Shown: positions 1 to 9,241, counted from the first letter of the stretch. The stretch is DNA of 64,000 nt from an uncultured Paracoccaceae bacterium (GCA_947496535.1 CANMDE010000004.1:186001-250000), one strand, 5' to 3'. Numbers and translations: made by a program. Notes: generated from the sequence alone by a model not told the origin.

Positions 1-1
1 C

Positions 2-370
2 TACCAAGATGGCCAACTTCATGAACCATCCATCTGGCTATACGGTATGCTCCTGCTAATGCTGGCAGTCAGCGGATTCTTCACCCTTGTTGGAGCGTTC
101 TTCGCGTGCGGTCGATCTGCAGACAAGCTGGTGACTATTGGCGTCAGCGCACTGCTTTTCGTGATAGTTCCCGGCGGTCTCCTGTTCATGGGCGGCGCAA
201 TGTTGTGGAGCGTCTACGAATATATCTTCGGCTACAATCGGGCAGAGCTTTCTGGCGGGGCTGCTGTTCTTATCGGATTGTTTGGCGCACTCATTCTGTT
301 TTGCGGCTGGGGGTACGTGTTGATGCTCAGAAAAAACCGTCAAAAAAGAGTTGACGCGGACATAAAGTAA
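2..370 (+). CDS. Membrane protein, 5' end outside the window
   Basis: The reading frame is open back to the left edge of the window. The first internal ATG (position 47) has no ribosome binding site, so this is probably the 3' part of a longer gene. The visible part has three hydrophobic stretches (about residues 1-22, 27-53 and 70-94 counted from the ATG at 47) and a basic C-terminal tail. It is therefore an inner-membrane protein with the tail probably cytoplasmic. I do not recognise the family. It is followed by the DUF4112 gene, which appears to have its own promoter. Confidence 0.5.
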   Translation, partial: YQDGQLHEPSIWLYGMLLLMLAVSGFFTLVGAFFACGRSADKLVTIGVSALLFVIVPGGLLFMGGAMLWSVYEYIFGYNRAELSGGAAVLIGLFGALILFCGWGYVLMLRKNRQKRVDADIK

Positions 371-376
371 AAACCC

Positions 377-405
377 TTCACATTTGATCTCGACTCTGTT
401 ATGTT
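377..405 (+). promoter_or_regulatory. Candidate promoter for the DUF4112 gene
   Basis: A TTCACA box (377-382) and a TATGTT box (400-405) are 17 bases apart, close to the sigma-70 consensus. The expected transcription start falls at about 411-413, that is, on the ATG of the next gene at 412. No Shine-Dalgarno sequence is visible in front of that ATG, so the transcript may be leaderless. This is inferred from sequence only. Confidence 0.4.
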
Positions 406-411
406 AATGGT

Positions 412-816
412 ATGAACATAGAACAAGATATCGATTTTGAACTCGCCCGTCTCCGCAAACTTGCGTGGAGGATGGACGCTCTTTTTTACATCCCGCGGAC
501 CAATATCTCGATCGGGCTTGATAACATTCTGGGCCTGATCCCGGTCGTAGGTGACCTGGCTGCACTTGCACCATCGGTCTACATAATCCACCGTGCTCGC
601 CAACTGGGTGCGACCCCCGGTGCACTGGCCTATATGGTGCTGAATGCCCTGCTCGACTTCGCCTTCGGCTCGATCCCCGTGGTCGGTGACATTTTCGACG
701 TGCTCTACAACGCGAACATACGCAATTACAAAGTGCTAGAGCGCAATCTTAACAAAATAGCCGCCGGGGCGACGCCAGTCCATGACGGCCAAAAACGGCT
801 CGCTGCAGCTGGCTAA
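412..816 (+). CDS. DUF4112 domain protein
   Basis: This 134-aa protein carries the two repeated signatures typical of DUF4112: GLIPVVGD at residues 41-48 and SIPVVGDIFD at 87-96, with hydrophobic helices between them. The family consists of small, probably membrane-associated proteins of unknown function. The ATG at 412 has no ribosome binding site but lies where transcription is predicted to start. It is followed at 877 by a Pmp3-type peptide gene, so both may belong to a small envelope-stress group; that grouping is inference. Confidence 0.85.
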   Translation: MNIEQDIDFELARLRKLAWRMDALFYIPRTNISIGLDNILGLIPVVGDLAALAPSVYIIHRARQLGATPGALAYMVLNALLDFAFGSIPVVGDIFDVLYNANIRNYKVLERNLNKIAAGATPVHDGQKRLAAAG

Positions 817-876
817 GCGGAACCCGAATGCGCCCACCCAGTTGATCCGATAACAACGGTATCGGAAGGACACATC

Positions 877-1035
877 ATGGACCTTATTCGGATCATCATC
901 GCCATTATCCTGCCACCGCTGGGCGTGTTCCTGCAGGTCGGGATTGGTAAACATTTCTGGATCAACATCCTGCTGACAATCCTGGGGTACATCCCCGGGA
1001 TCGTGCACGCGGTGTACATCATCGCGCGGGACTGA
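877..1035 (+). CDS. YqaE/Pmp3-type small membrane protein
   Basis: This 52-aa protein begins MDLIRIIIAIILPPLGVFLQ. It has the hallmark of the Pmp3/UPF0057 family: two hydrophobic helices, a PPLGVFL motif in the first and ILGYIPGIVHAVYII in the second. Family members are tiny proteolipids of the cytoplasmic membrane, often linked to salt or cold stress. A GGAAGGA Shine-Dalgarno sequence lies 6 bases before the ATG. It follows the DUF4112 gene on the same strand and is followed by a hairpin at 1050-1089. Confidence 0.9.
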   Translation: MDLIRIIIAIILPPLGVFLQVGIGKHFWINILLTILGYIPGIVHAVYIIARD

Positions 1036-1049
1036 ATTGTCGACCAAAA

Positions 1050-1089
1050 GCAGGGCGGCTTAGATGTTTCACGACAACCGCCGCCCTGC
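1050..1089. terminator. Hairpin between convergent genes
   Basis: GCAGGGCGGC (1050-1059) pairs perfectly with GCCGCCCTGC (1080-1089) across a 20-base loop. It lies between the convergent Pmp3-type and metallopeptidase genes, as expected of a two-way terminator. Neither side has a good run of T, so the function is inferred from position and stem strength. Confidence 0.45.
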
Positions 1090-1104
1090 ACCCCGGCCAT
1101 GCAA

Positions 1105-2067
1105 TCAGGCAATCAGGCTCGCCAGCGGATCATCCGTCGGAATTGTACCGGTCAGATCATTCGCATCGTTAGGATTGTCCAGCACCGTATCATAGCCCAT
1201 GTCCTCAAGCGATGCGATCGTCATCTCGGACACGAAATTGCTGTCATCAATATATCCGGTCATGATTTCATCGACGAAAACATCCTCATCCCAATGACCA
1301 CCGGCTGTCCCCTCACCACCTTCTGTCTCAACGGGAATACCGAAGTCAAAGCCATCCGCTGCGGCCTCTTCGGAAAATTCCTCCAGATAGACTTCATTGG
1401 CCAGTTCACCAGTGAAAACCAAATCATCTTCTTCAACGCTTCCCTCGGTAAGGTCCATGTAGCCCTCGTCCCAAAGCGCGCCAAAACCCAACGTATGAAG
1501 CATTTCATGCAAGACGACATCGTCCCATATACCGTCCTCTTCCAACGCCTCAGCGTCGGCCACATCAAATTCCATGATGCCCGTTATCGGTAGACTTGTA
1601 TCTAAGCGAATGTAAGTCGGCCCGGCGCTCCCCAGGACGTTACCCTCACCGTCTATGTCAGAAAGGGCTGCAGTGATCGACAGATCGTCTGTACCGAAGA
1701 AATCCGGCAGATCATCAAGAATGATGCTACTTAAATAATCGGCAGCCGATACGAAGGCATCCTGCAAAGTCTCGGTCCACTCCCCGTCCTCGAAAACCAC
1801 TTCGACATTGTATGAACTGTCAGCGTCACCACCGCTTGTGTATGTATCATACAAACCATCTTCACCGATAAGAGCCTCAGGCTCTATGGCAGCATCAAGG
1901 CCCGCAAAACCCCGTTCCAGATCAAGAACATCATCGGTTTGGGTGGCCCCAAGCGGCGAAGAACTGCACGGGATGTCTTGCGACGAATACGAATATTCCT
2001 GGTTCGACGATCCAAAGCTGGGTGCTTGTGCGGAATAGCTGTCTGTGGTGGGTGCAGTCACTGTCAT
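1105..2067 (-). CDS. Leishmanolysin-like zinc metallopeptidase
   Basis: This is a 320-aa acidic protein with a metzincin zinc site: HEMLH at residues 187-191 followed by TLGFGALW, a distant third histidine at 258 (GGHWD), and a Met-turn at M269 (EIMTG). A third ligand tens of residues after HExxH is characteristic of leishmanolysin (family M8) rather than matrixins. There is no N-terminal signal peptide and no RTX calcium repeat. The very acidic composition and short hydrophobic C-terminus (ending SLIA) would suit type I secretion, but this is inference. It is monocistronic, with a 270-base gap to ndk. The substrate is unknown. Confidence 0.8.
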   Translation of the reverse strand: MTVTAPTTDSYSAQAPSFGSSNQEYSYSSQDIPCSSSPLGATQTDDVLDLERGFAGLDAAIEPEALIGEDGLYDTYTSGGDADSSYNVEVVFEDGEWTETLQDAFVSAADYLSSIILDDLPDFFGTDDLSITAALSDIDGEGNVLGSAGPTYIRLDTSLPITGIMEFDVADAEALEEDGIWDDVVLHEMLHTLGFGALWDEGYMDLTEGSVEEDDLVFTGELANEVYLEEFSEEAAADGFDFGIPVETEGGEGTAGGHWDEDVFVDEIMTGYIDDSNFVSEMTIASLEDMGYDTVLDNPNDANDLTGTIPTDDPLASLIA

Positions 2068-2260
2068 GGCCCTCTGCTCAGTTGTGTCAACGACACACCA
2101 AAGGGTTGCCGGAAATGAACCAGCATCATTAGTCGCATCGTTGAATTTTTGCGGATCAGATAGCGGGTGGGTGGTCTATCTATCCTGATCTGGGCATAGA
2201 ATGTTCAGCACAAAATTTCTACGGTTCGTCCCAAAACCAAGGGCAATGCGAGATTTTTTG

Positions 2261-2303
2261 CCAATAAAATAAGGCCACCCGCGCCAAACAGGTGCGGACG
2301 GCC
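2261..2303 (-). terminator. Rho-independent terminator of ndk
   Basis: Read on the minus strand, a ten-pair stem (arms 2294-2303 and 2273-2282, two G-T wobbles) with an 11-base loop is followed by a T-rich tract (2261-2272). It sits about 40 bases after the ndk stop codon. Confidence 0.7.
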
Positions 2304-2340
2304 CATGATATAGAATGTGGGCAGAACCCAGTCTGGTGAC

Positions 2341-2763
2341 TTAACCCACCAATTCCAAACCAGAAAAGAAGAACGCGATTTCTTCTGCTGCAGTTTCAGG
2401 CGCATCCGACCCGTGAACCGAGTTTTCGCCAATCGATAGGGCGAATTCCTTGCGGATCGTACCGGGGGCTGCGTCTTCCGGATTTGTCGCACCCATCACT
2501 TCGCGGTTTTTGGCGATAGCGTCTTCACCTTCCAGAACCTGCACAACGATCGGCTCTGAAATCATGAATTCACAAAGCTCACCAAAGAACGGGCGCTCGG
2601 AATGCACACCGTAGAACTGCTGCGCCTGTGCCAGCGTCAGCTGGATACGCTTGGATGCGACGACACGCAGACCAGCCTCTTCAAACTTGGCCACGATCTG
2701 GCCTGTCAGGTTGCGCTTGGTTGCGTCGGGTTTGATGATCGAAAATGTCCGCTGGATAGCCAT
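2341..2763 (-). CDS. ndk: Nucleoside diphosphate kinase
   Basis: This enzyme transfers the gamma-phosphate from ATP to nucleoside diphosphates, through a phosphohistidine, to balance NTP and dNTP pools in the cytoplasm. The 140-aa product has the usual family length. It shows the nucleotide-binding start IKPDA (residues 10-14) and the active-site motif NSVHGSD with the phosphorylated histidine at 117. An upstream in-frame start would add 20 residues unlike the family. The ATG at 2763 is preceded by GAGAG and gives the canonical N-terminus. It is a single gene with its own terminator. Confidence 0.97.
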   Translation of the reverse strand: MAIQRTFSIIKPDATKRNLTGQIVAKFEEAGLRVVASKRIQLTLAQAQQFYGVHSERPFFGELCEFMISEPIVVQVLEGEDAIAKNREVMGATNPEDAAPGTIRKEFALSIGENSVHGSDAPETAAEEIAFFFSGLELVG

Positions 2764-2861
2764 TATACGTGGTCTCTCATGTTGCTCTGGGTTGCTTTTG
2801 CGGTCCCCTAGCATGCGGACCACGCCGTGAAAAGGGGCAGGATCGCCCTGCCCCGCAGCTA

Positions 2862-5021
2862 TCAGCCCGCCAGATCTTCCACGGCAAAGAACATCGTCTC
2901 GCCCGAATGATCATCCACGCCGTCATTATCCGTCGCCACCCATGCCCGACCGTCAGAGGTGAAGGTCAAGCCCTCAACCTTATCAAGGACATAACCACCG
3001 GTGGATGTCAGATCAGGCAGCAAGTCACGGACCTCTTCCTTGTCCACGACCGGCAGTTCACTACCCAAAGGTGCCGGAACCATCTGGTCTAGACGTACGC
3101 GCGTAATCAGCTTTGTCACCGCAGCAGCCCCGATCTGGTTGTCCCGCTCCAGAAGATAGACGTAATCACCCTGCGCCACGATCTCCGACAACCCAACCCA
3201 ACCAGTCTCGGCACTTTCCAGCGGGTAATGCACAGCGCCCCATTCCTTAGTCTCAAGGTTATAAGCGACTAACTTGACCAAGCCTGCGGGATCATCATCC
3301 CACTCGCGCTGTACGGCCATCCAAAGCGTATCACCGACAACCGTAACCCCTTCAAAACCAAAGCGCTGCTGCACACCTAAAAGCTCATTGGGCAAGCCAA
3401 TCTCGGCATCAATCGCGCCATCTTCATCCACATGGTAAATCGCGTGCGGCGTCACCCGATCCACCCGGCCTTCAGAAGCAACCCAATAGCCCCCATCGCC
3501 ATCCGTGGCGATACCTTCCATATCCAGTTTCTGCGCAGGACGCCCTTCACGGGTGACCGGCAAGGCCGATGTGATCCGCGCAGGCGTCTGGCTGATATCA
3601 ATCGTGAAAATCGTTGGCTGATAGCTGTAGAAACTGTCATTCACGGCAACCAGTGTGTTGTCATCCACAGCCGCCAAACCAGAAATCGCACTCCACCCAA
3701 TCAGCTCACCCGCACCGGCGGAGGTCAGATGCGGGTAAACCGGATCAGCATCGGAATATTCATAGATCATCACGTGGCTGCGCACGCCTCCATCCTCGAT
3801 CAGATCAACCTCATTGGCCGAGACAAACAGGTTCCGCTCAGGGATTGCCACATAGCCTTCTGGTCCAATCCCCGAAGGCAGAAGCTGCGCCAAAACCGGG
3901 TTCGTCGGATCGGTTGCATCATATACTCCAACCATCGACGCACGCTCCGCACCCACAAAAATCATTGGGGTGTCGCCAAATGTGGCCGCATCAATTGATT
4001 CCGGTTCGACACCCTTCGCATCAGACCGCCCATCAGGGTAATGGCCGGCTTGAATAACAGCGTGTTCAAAGCTCACACCGCTATCATAAACAACCGTTCC
4101 ATCGCGGTTGAAAATCGTCCACCCACGCGACCCGCCATCCATGTCGCCTTCATTGGCGGTGGCAAAGTGATCGTCATCAATCCATTTCACAGCATCAGGC
4201 TCTCGCACGACACCGGCCTGCACCTCGTCAAAGATCAGCGCAGCGCCCTCATCAGTGGCGTCAATGCCATCCAGATCGACCGCACCGGCGCTGAAATGCG
4301 AGGTGATCTCGCCCGCACTGTTCACAACCACCATGTGATTGTTTTCCTGCAAGGAAACGACCAGATCACCTGCGTCATTTATGTCTACAAATTCCGGCTC
4401 GGGGTCCTCCGGGCTGACCTCGGCCAAGCCAGTCAGATCAACGGTTTGCAGTGTGTCACAATCCGCAACACCGTCGGCAATCCCAACCATCACAAGAAAA
4501 CCCGCAGGCATCTGCCCCGTGCGGCCATCGACTGCGTCCTCGTCGCGCTCATTCTCAATCGCTACAGCGGCAAAGCTGCCGTCAGGTGCCACCGCCACAC
4601 TGTCAGGCTGCCCGCCCAGATCGCAACGTGCCAGCTCATCCCCGCTGGTCACATCGATGACCGCCAAATAGCCAGAGGGATCAGTGAAACTTTCAGACGT
4701 ATTCACACCGACAAAGGCGGTCTGCCCGATCACCGCCACGGAAGTCGGTTCCCCGCCCAATGCGACATTGCCAAGCGGCGCAGGGGCCGCAGGATCAGTA
4801 ATATCAATCCGACCCAACACACCGAGCGGGCTATCGGTATAAACCAACGTCATCCCGTCCTCGGTCGCAGCGATAATTTCAGCAGACGTTTCAACAGCCT
4901 GATCGCCGTCCCCGATGTTCAAATGCGTTGGAAATGATGCAATGCGATTGAACGAATCCGCCTGCGCCAATCCGGCTGCAATGGCTAAAACAGATGTCAG
5001 ACAGCAAATACGGTAAGTCAT
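2862..5021 (-). CDS. Secreted esterase-like/phytase-like protein
   Basis: This 719-aa protein has a cleavable signal peptide (about residues 1-21, ending GLAQA), so it is periplasmic or secreted. The N-terminal 420 residues consist of repeated beta-propeller-like blades ([16 protein letters not shown]), and the C-terminal part from about residue 430 resembles the 'esterase-like activity of phytase' domain ([21 protein letters not shown] and GFEGVTV motifs). Such two-part proteins are common in Rhodobacterales and are often expressed with phosphorus acquisition genes. Phosphoesterase activity is inferred from the family and not shown here. It is transcribed alone. Confidence 0.8.
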   Translation of the reverse strand: MTYRICCLTSVLAIAAGLAQADSFNRIASFPTHLNIGDGDQAVETSAEIIAATEDGMTLVYTDSPLGVLGRIDITDPAAPAPLGNVALGGEPTSVAVIGQTAFVGVNTSESFTDPSGYLAVIDVTSGDELARCDLGGQPDSVAVAPDGSFAAVAIENERDEDAVDGRTGQMPAGFLVMVGIADGVADCDTLQTVDLTGLAEVSPEDPEPEFVDINDAGDLVVSLQENNHMVVVNSAGEITSHFSAGAVDLDGIDATDEGAALIFDEVQAGVVREPDAVKWIDDDHFATANEGDMDGGSRGWTIFNRDGTVVYDSGVSFEHAVIQAGHYPDGRSDAKGVEPESIDAATFGDTPMIFVGAERASMVGVYDATDPTNPVLAQLLPSGIGPEGYVAIPERNLFVSANEVDLIEDGGVRSHVMIYEYSDADPVYPHLTSAGAGELIGWSAISGLAAVDDNTLVAVNDSFYSYQPTIFTIDISQTPARITSALPVTREGRPAQKLDMEGIATDGDGGYWVASEGRVDRVTPHAIYHVDEDGAIDAEIGLPNELLGVQQRFGFEGVTVVGDTLWMAVQREWDDDPAGLVKLVAYNLETKEWGAVHYPLESAETGWVGLSEIVAQGDYVYLLERDNQIGAAAVTKLITRVRLDQMVPAPLGSELPVVDKEEVRDLLPDLTSTGGYVLDKVEGLTFTSDGRAWVATDNDGVDDHSGETMFFAVEDLAG

Positions 5022-5195
5022 GGATGTCCCCTAAAGTGTTGATCGCAAAGGACATGCCCAAGCCGCACGACGAAGACGTAACGGATGCATGAAGATTTCA
5101 TGACAGCGCGCAGCAGCAGCCGAAACCATCGGCGGTTGGATCGCATAGCCGCACCGGTTATGGTGACGCCAACCGCAATACAAAGGCCCAATATC

Positions 5196-5579
5196 ATGCG
5201 AATTCTGGCTCTGACCTTCGTTGCCCTCATCGCCGCTTTGCATCTCTACATTGCATATTTCGAAATCTTCGCTTGGGAGGAAACCGGCCCCGGTGTCTTT
5301 GCGACCTTCCCACCCGAACTCTTCGGCCAGACGACCGCCATAGCCGCCAACCAGGGCATCTACAATGCCTTTTTGGCCGCCGGTCTGATCTGGGCGTTGA
5401 TTATCGGGGACCGGGCATGGCAGCGCAATATCGCGACCTGCTTTCTGCTCTTCGTGATCGCGGCGGGGCTGATGGGGGCGGCAACGGTGTCAACGCGCAT
5501 CCTGTTTGTGCAATCGGTTCCCGCACTGATTGCTCTGGCCTTGCTATGGGCCAGTTTCAGGAAAACCGAAACTGCCTGA
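5196..5579 (+). CDS. DUF1304 family membrane protein
   Basis: This 127-aa protein has four hydrophobic helices and the family features: a Y/E-rich first helix (ALHLYIAYFEIFAW) and NQGIYNAFLAAGL after the first loop. DUF1304 proteins are small inner-membrane proteins of unknown function. I chose the ATG at 5196 because the conserved first helix begins there; an earlier in-frame start at 5085 would add an atypical arginine-rich extension. It lies 35 bases upstream of the ABC-F gene on the same strand and may be co-transcribed with it. Confidence 0.85.
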   Translation: MRILALTFVALIAALHLYIAYFEIFAWEETGPGVFATFPPELFGQTTAIAANQGIYNAFLAAGLIWALIIGDRAWQRNIATCFLLFVIAAGLMGAATVSTRILFVQSVPALIALALLWASFRKTETA

Positions 5580-5614
5580 TTGACCATGCGCGGGGGATCA
5601 AGCATAGCCCCCGC

Positions 5615-7468
5615 ATGCTCAAGATTTCAGACATCACCTATTCCGTTGAAGGCCGCACCCTGGTCGAAAACGCGACCGTCACCATTCCCACCGGCCACAA
5701 GGTCGGCCTTGTGGGCCGTAACGGCTCTGGCAAGACCACCCTATTCCGGGTGATCCGGGGCGAATTGGTGCTCGATACCGGGAACGTCAGCATCCCAAAG
5801 GGCTGGAAAATCGGCGGCGTCAGCCAAGAGGTTCCCGGCAATGAGGTGAGCCTCATCAACACGGTTCTGCGGGCCGACACGGAACGCGAGGCGCTTTTGG
5901 CCGAGGCTGAAACGGCCACCGATCCCACCCGCATCGCAGAAGTCCAAACACGTCTCGCTGATATCGACGCATGGTCGGCCGAAGCACGGGCGGCCACCAT
6001 CCTCAAGGGTCTCGGTTTCACACATGAAGAACAGCAAATGCCTTGCTCGGCCTTCTCGGGCGGCTGGCGCATGCGCGTGGCCCTCGCAGCGGTCCTTTTC
6101 TCTGAACCCGACCTGCTCCTTCTCGACGAGCCTACCAACTACCTCGATCTCGAAGGTGCGCTCTGGCTCGAGGCGTATCTTGTAAAATACCCGCACACAG
6201 TCCTGATCGTCAGCCACGACCGCGAGCTTCTGAACAGATCCGTCGGCGGCATCCTGCATCTCGAAGATAAGGGGCTGATCTACTACACTGGCTCTTACGA
6301 CACTTTCGCCAGACAACGGGCCGCAAACCGGGCTGTGCAAGCGGCAGCCGCCAAGAAACAAGACGCCCAACGCGCGCATCTGCAAGCCTTTGTGGACCGC
6401 TTCAAGGCCAAGGCGTCCAAGGCCAAACAGGCACAATCACGCGTCAAGATGCTCGAAAAGATGGACACGATCCGCGCGCCCGAAGACGCCGCGCGCACAG
6501 TATTCACCTTCCCCGAACCCGAAGAGCTTTCGCCCCCCATCATCGCCACCGAAGGCGCTGCGGTGGGCTATGGCAACAATATCGTACTGCACGACCTGAA
6601 CCTGCGCATCGACCAGGATGATCGCATCGCATTGCTGGGCCGCAATGGCGAAGGCAAATCGACGCTGTCAAAAATGCTCTCCGACCGCCTGCCCACCTGC
6701 CGGGGCAAGATGGTGACATCCAACAAACTGCGCATCGGCTTTTTCGCGCAGCATCAGGTCGATGAACTTCGCATCGAAGAAACCCCGCTCGACCACCTGT
6801 TCCGCGAACGCCCAAACGAAGGTCAGGCCAAACTCCGCGCTCGGCTCGCCGGATTCGGGCTCGGCGCGGATCAGGCAGACACGGCAGTCGGGCGGCTTTC
6901 CGGCGGGCAAAAGGCGCGGCTCTCGCTCCTGCTGGCCACCCTGCCGGCGCCACACTTGTTGATCCTCGACGAACCAACCAACCACCTCGACATCGAAAGC
7001 CGCGAAGCACTGGTCGAGGCGCTGACAGCCTATACCGGCGCCGTCATTCTGGTCAGCCACGACATGCACCTGCTCAGCATGGTCGCCGACCGGCTCTGGC
7101 TGGTCAAAGACGGCCATGTAAAACCCTACGAAGACGACCTGCAAGCCTATCGCAAGATGCTTCTGACGCCCGAAAAACCGGCTGAAAAAGACAAGCCCAA
7201 ACCGATGAAGACCGCAAAGCCATCCCGCGAGGCGCTTCAGGCCCTGCGGTCAGATGTGCGCAAGAACGAAGAACGCGTCAAAAAAATCAACGACATGCGC
7301 GACAAACTTGCCAAGAAACTGGCCGACCCGGCACTTTACGAAGACGGCAAGGCAGGCGAGTTAGCCACATGGAACAAGAAATACGCGGAAGTCATGGACG
7401 GGTTGGAAAGGGCCGAGGCGATGTGGATGGCTGCGCTGGAGAAGCTGGAGAAGGCTGAGAAGACGTGA
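5615..7468 (+). CDS. ABC-F family ATPase
   Basis: This 617-aa soluble protein has two ABC ATPase domains joined by a charged linker and no membrane segment, the layout of ABC-F translation factors. The first domain has GRNGSGKT (34-41), signature SGGW and Walker B LLLDEPTNYLD. The second has GRNGEGKST, LSGGQKARLSLL and LILDEPTNHLD, and a Lys/Glu-rich coiled C-terminal tail follows. ABC-F proteins bind the ribosomal E site and relieve stalled or drugged ribosomes. This one belongs to the common YheS/Uup-like group of alphaproteobacteria and is distinct from the second ABC-F gene at 32687-34492. The start at 5615 gives the conserved N-terminus. Confidence 0.92.
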   Translation: MLKISDITYSVEGRTLVENATVTIPTGHKVGLVGRNGSGKTTLFRVIRGELVLDTGNVSIPKGWKIGGVSQEVPGNEVSLINTVLRADTEREALLAEAETATDPTRIAEVQTRLADIDAWSAEARAATILKGLGFTHEEQQMPCSAFSGGWRMRVALAAVLFSEPDLLLLDEPTNYLDLEGALWLEAYLVKYPHTVLIVSHDRELLNRSVGGILHLEDKGLIYYTGSYDTFARQRAANRAVQAAAAKKQDAQRAHLQAFVDRFKAKASKAKQAQSRVKMLEKMDTIRAPEDAARTVFTFPEPEELSPPIIATEGAAVGYGNNIVLHDLNLRIDQDDRIALLGRNGEGKSTLSKMLSDRLPTCRGKMVTSNKLRIGFFAQHQVDELRIEETPLDHLFRERPNEGQAKLRARLAGFGLGADQADTAVGRLSGGQKARLSLLLATLPAPHLLILDEPTNHLDIESREALVEALTAYTGAVILVSHDMHLLSMVADRLWLVKDGHVKPYEDDLQAYRKMLLTPEKPAEKDKPKPMKTAKPSREALQALRSDVRKNEERVKKINDMRDKLAKKLADPALYEDGKAGELATWNKKYAEVMDGLERAEAMWMAALEKLEKAEKT

Positions 7469-7797
7469 GCGAACCAAAAGTTGAAGAGAATATCTATGGC
7501 CTTATTCAACTCATCCAAAAACGTCCCGGCATGTATATCACCGACAAGTCACTGAACGAAATAAGTTTGACACTTTCTGGCTATAGTAACGCGCTTCGGA
7601 TCAACAACATCACCGAAGACTATGCAGGAAGAACATTTACAACAAGCGCATTCAGCCAGTGGCTGAACAAGAAAGAAGGCTGGTGTCGCTACAGCCATTT
7701 TGCATCGAATATAATGGTGAAAAGCCAAACGGCAGATGAAGCATTTAAACTATTTTTCGAGCTCGCGGAAGAGTATCGGTTCAGCAGCGAAGGATAA
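7465..7797 (+). CDS. AT-rich orphan protein with an RPGMYI motif
   Basis: This 110-aa soluble protein starts at a GTG that overlaps the ABC-F stop codon (GTGA), so it is probably translationally coupled. It is visibly richer in A and T than its neighbours. The pattern IQKRPGMYI - SL - L - SGYSNAL - F - WLNKKEGW recalls a loosely defined family of small proteins of unknown function, often found near toxin or accessory loci. That resemblance is from memory and weak. No catalytic motif is visible. No partner toxin is adjacent: MarC follows on the same strand after a 118-base gap. Confidence 0.6.
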   Translation: MSEPKVEENIYGLIQLIQKRPGMYITDKSLNEISLTLSGYSNALRINNITEDYAGRTFTTSAFSQWLNKKEGWCRYSHFASNIMVKSQTADEAFKLFFELAEEYRFSSEG

Positions 7798-7915
7798 GAT
7801 ATCATTGTGATGGCATGATCCAGCACCACACTATTCTTCTTACTTCCGAAAATACTCCCCGCGAAGCGTCTCACATTGCTGGCCACTCCCACGAACATCT
7901 GTCACCAATAACACC

Positions 7916-8545
7916 ATGACCGACCTGCCCGCCCTCATCGCCGCCTTTACGACGATGTTCATCATCATCGACCCACCGGGGCTGACACCGGTCTTCATCG
8001 CCCTTACCCAAGGCATGACCGCCGCCCAACGGCGTGCCATCGCCATCAGGGCCTGCGTTGTCTCGGCAGGGCTGATGCTGGTCTTCCTCTTTCTGGGCGA
8101 GGCCGTTCTCGGCTTCATCGGTATCTCGATGGACGCCTTCCGCATCGCCGGCGGCGTCCTTCTTTTTATCACCGCGCTCGACATGCTTTTCCAACGTCGG
8201 CAAGCACGACGTGAGGACAGCGCGGCCGAGGGTCAGGCCGAACACGAAGACGATCCTTCGGTATTTCCACTCGCCCTGCCCCTGATCGTCGGGCCGGGCG
8301 CCATTACAACGATCATCCTGCTGGCCGGCGAGGCACAAGGCGCTGCCGACTTTGCCGGAATTACAGCCGTTTTGATGGCCGTGCTGGTCATCACGCTTCT
8401 GGCCTTTCTCGCGGCCCCAGCCATCGAGAGGGCATTAGGCAAGATCGGCCTCAACATTGTCACCCGTGTCCTCGGCATGTTGCTCGCCGCGTTGGCCGTA
8501 CAATTCATTCTGGATGGTTTGCAGGGTTTCGGGATCGGCGGTTAG
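7916..8545 (+). CDS. MarC family integral membrane protein
   Basis: This 209-aa protein has six predicted membrane helices and the family signatures: IIDPPGLTPVFIALTQG near residue 20, AFRIAGGVLLF in the third helix and PLALPLIVGPGAITTII after the central charged loop (about residues 100-120). MarC/YchE proteins are inner-membrane proteins of unknown transport function; a role in multidrug resistance is not supported. The gene is followed 16 bases later by the retropepsin-like gene, so the two are probably co-transcribed. Confidence 0.92.
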   Translation: MTDLPALIAAFTTMFIIIDPPGLTPVFIALTQGMTAAQRRAIAIRACVVSAGLMLVFLFLGEAVLGFIGISMDAFRIAGGVLLFITALDMLFQRRQARREDSAAEGQAEHEDDPSVFPLALPLIVGPGAITTIILLAGEAQGAADFAGITAVLMAVLVITLLAFLAAPAIERALGKIGLNIVTRVLGMLLAALAVQFILDGLQGFGIGG

Positions 8546-8561
8546 TGCCTATATCTGGGAC

Positions 8562-9140
8562 ATGAGTACAGATCAGATGATGCAAGCCACCTATCTGACA
8601 CTGCTGGTCGTGGCCATCGGCGGTTCGTATTTGGTGGCCAACCGCAACAATTTTGGCAAAACCGTTCAACAGGCAGCTATCTGGGTCCTGATTTTCATCG
8701 GTATTGTAGGTGCTTACGGGCTCTGGAATGACATCAGCGGCGATGTCACCGGGCGACAAGCGCTGCTAAGCGACGACAGAATCGAGGTGTCACGACAGCT
8801 CGATGGGCACTACTACCTGACACTGGACGTCAATGACACATCGGTCCGGTTTGTCGTCGACACGGGTGCCTCAATGATGGTGCTGTCGGAAGGTGATGCG
8901 CGGAAAGTAGGGATCAACACGGACGATCTTGGCTTTTTCGGCCGCGCAAACACCGCCAACGGCGTAGTCAGCACAGCGCCGGTGACGCTGGATCAGGTAT
9001 CGCTTGGTCCGTTTACAGACAATAATGTGCGGGCAGTCGTCAACGGGGGCGAGCTGGACCAATCGCTTCTCGGCATGACATATCTTGAAAACTTCGCACA
9101 TATAGAAATCGCAAACGGCAAACTGGTACTGACACGATGA
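8562..9140 (+). CDS. Membrane-anchored retropepsin-like aspartic protease (TIGR02281 type)
   Basis: This 192-aa protein has two N-terminal hydrophobic segments (about 9-25 and 38-55) and then a single-domain aspartic protease fold. The catalytic motif is FVVDTGAS (DTG at 100-102), followed by a flap-like region and the conserved LLGMTYL near the C-terminus. Members of this clan-AA family are proposed to be periplasmic proteases acting as homodimers, and are conserved in alphaproteobacteria. I chose the ATG at 8562, which lies after the MarC stop. The stop codon overlaps the start of the tiny lipoprotein gene at 9137. Confidence 0.9.
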   Translation: MSTDQMMQATYLTLLVVAIGGSYLVANRNNFGKTVQQAAIWVLIFIGIVGAYGLWNDISGDVTGRQALLSDDRIEVSRQLDGHYYLTLDVNDTSVRFVVDTGASMMVLSEGDARKVGINTDDLGFFGRANTANGVVSTAPVTLDQVSLGPFTDNNVRAVVNGGELDQSLLGMTYLENFAHIEIANGKLVLTR

Positions 9141-9241
9141 TACGCATATGCGCCATAATCCTTATCGCGGCGGCTTTGACCGCCTGCGACGATCAACCAA
9201 ACACCCTGCCAGAGGATTTTGACTCAAGTTTCGCTTTCTGA
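9137..9241 (+). CDS. 34-residue lipoprotein
   Basis: This very short gene overlaps the preceding stop codon (ATGA). Its product starts MIRICAIILIAAALTAC, a signal peptide with a clear lipobox (LTAC, Cys17), followed by only 17 polar and acidic residues (DDQPNTLPEDFDSSFAF). If made, it would be a lipid-anchored periplasmic peptide. The coupling to the retropepsin-like gene suggests they work together, as substrate, inhibitor or membrane adaptor; that is inference. A hairpin (9247-9252 with 9260-9265) follows without a T-run. Confidence 0.6.
   Translation: MIRICAIILIAAALTACDDQPNTLPEDFDSSFAF

Noticed and set aside
4041..4937. Long plus-strand frame (298 codons) inside the phytase-like gene
   Set aside because: It is antisense to a well-supported gene, has no ribosome binding site, and shows no family motif; GC-rich codon bias produces such open shadows.
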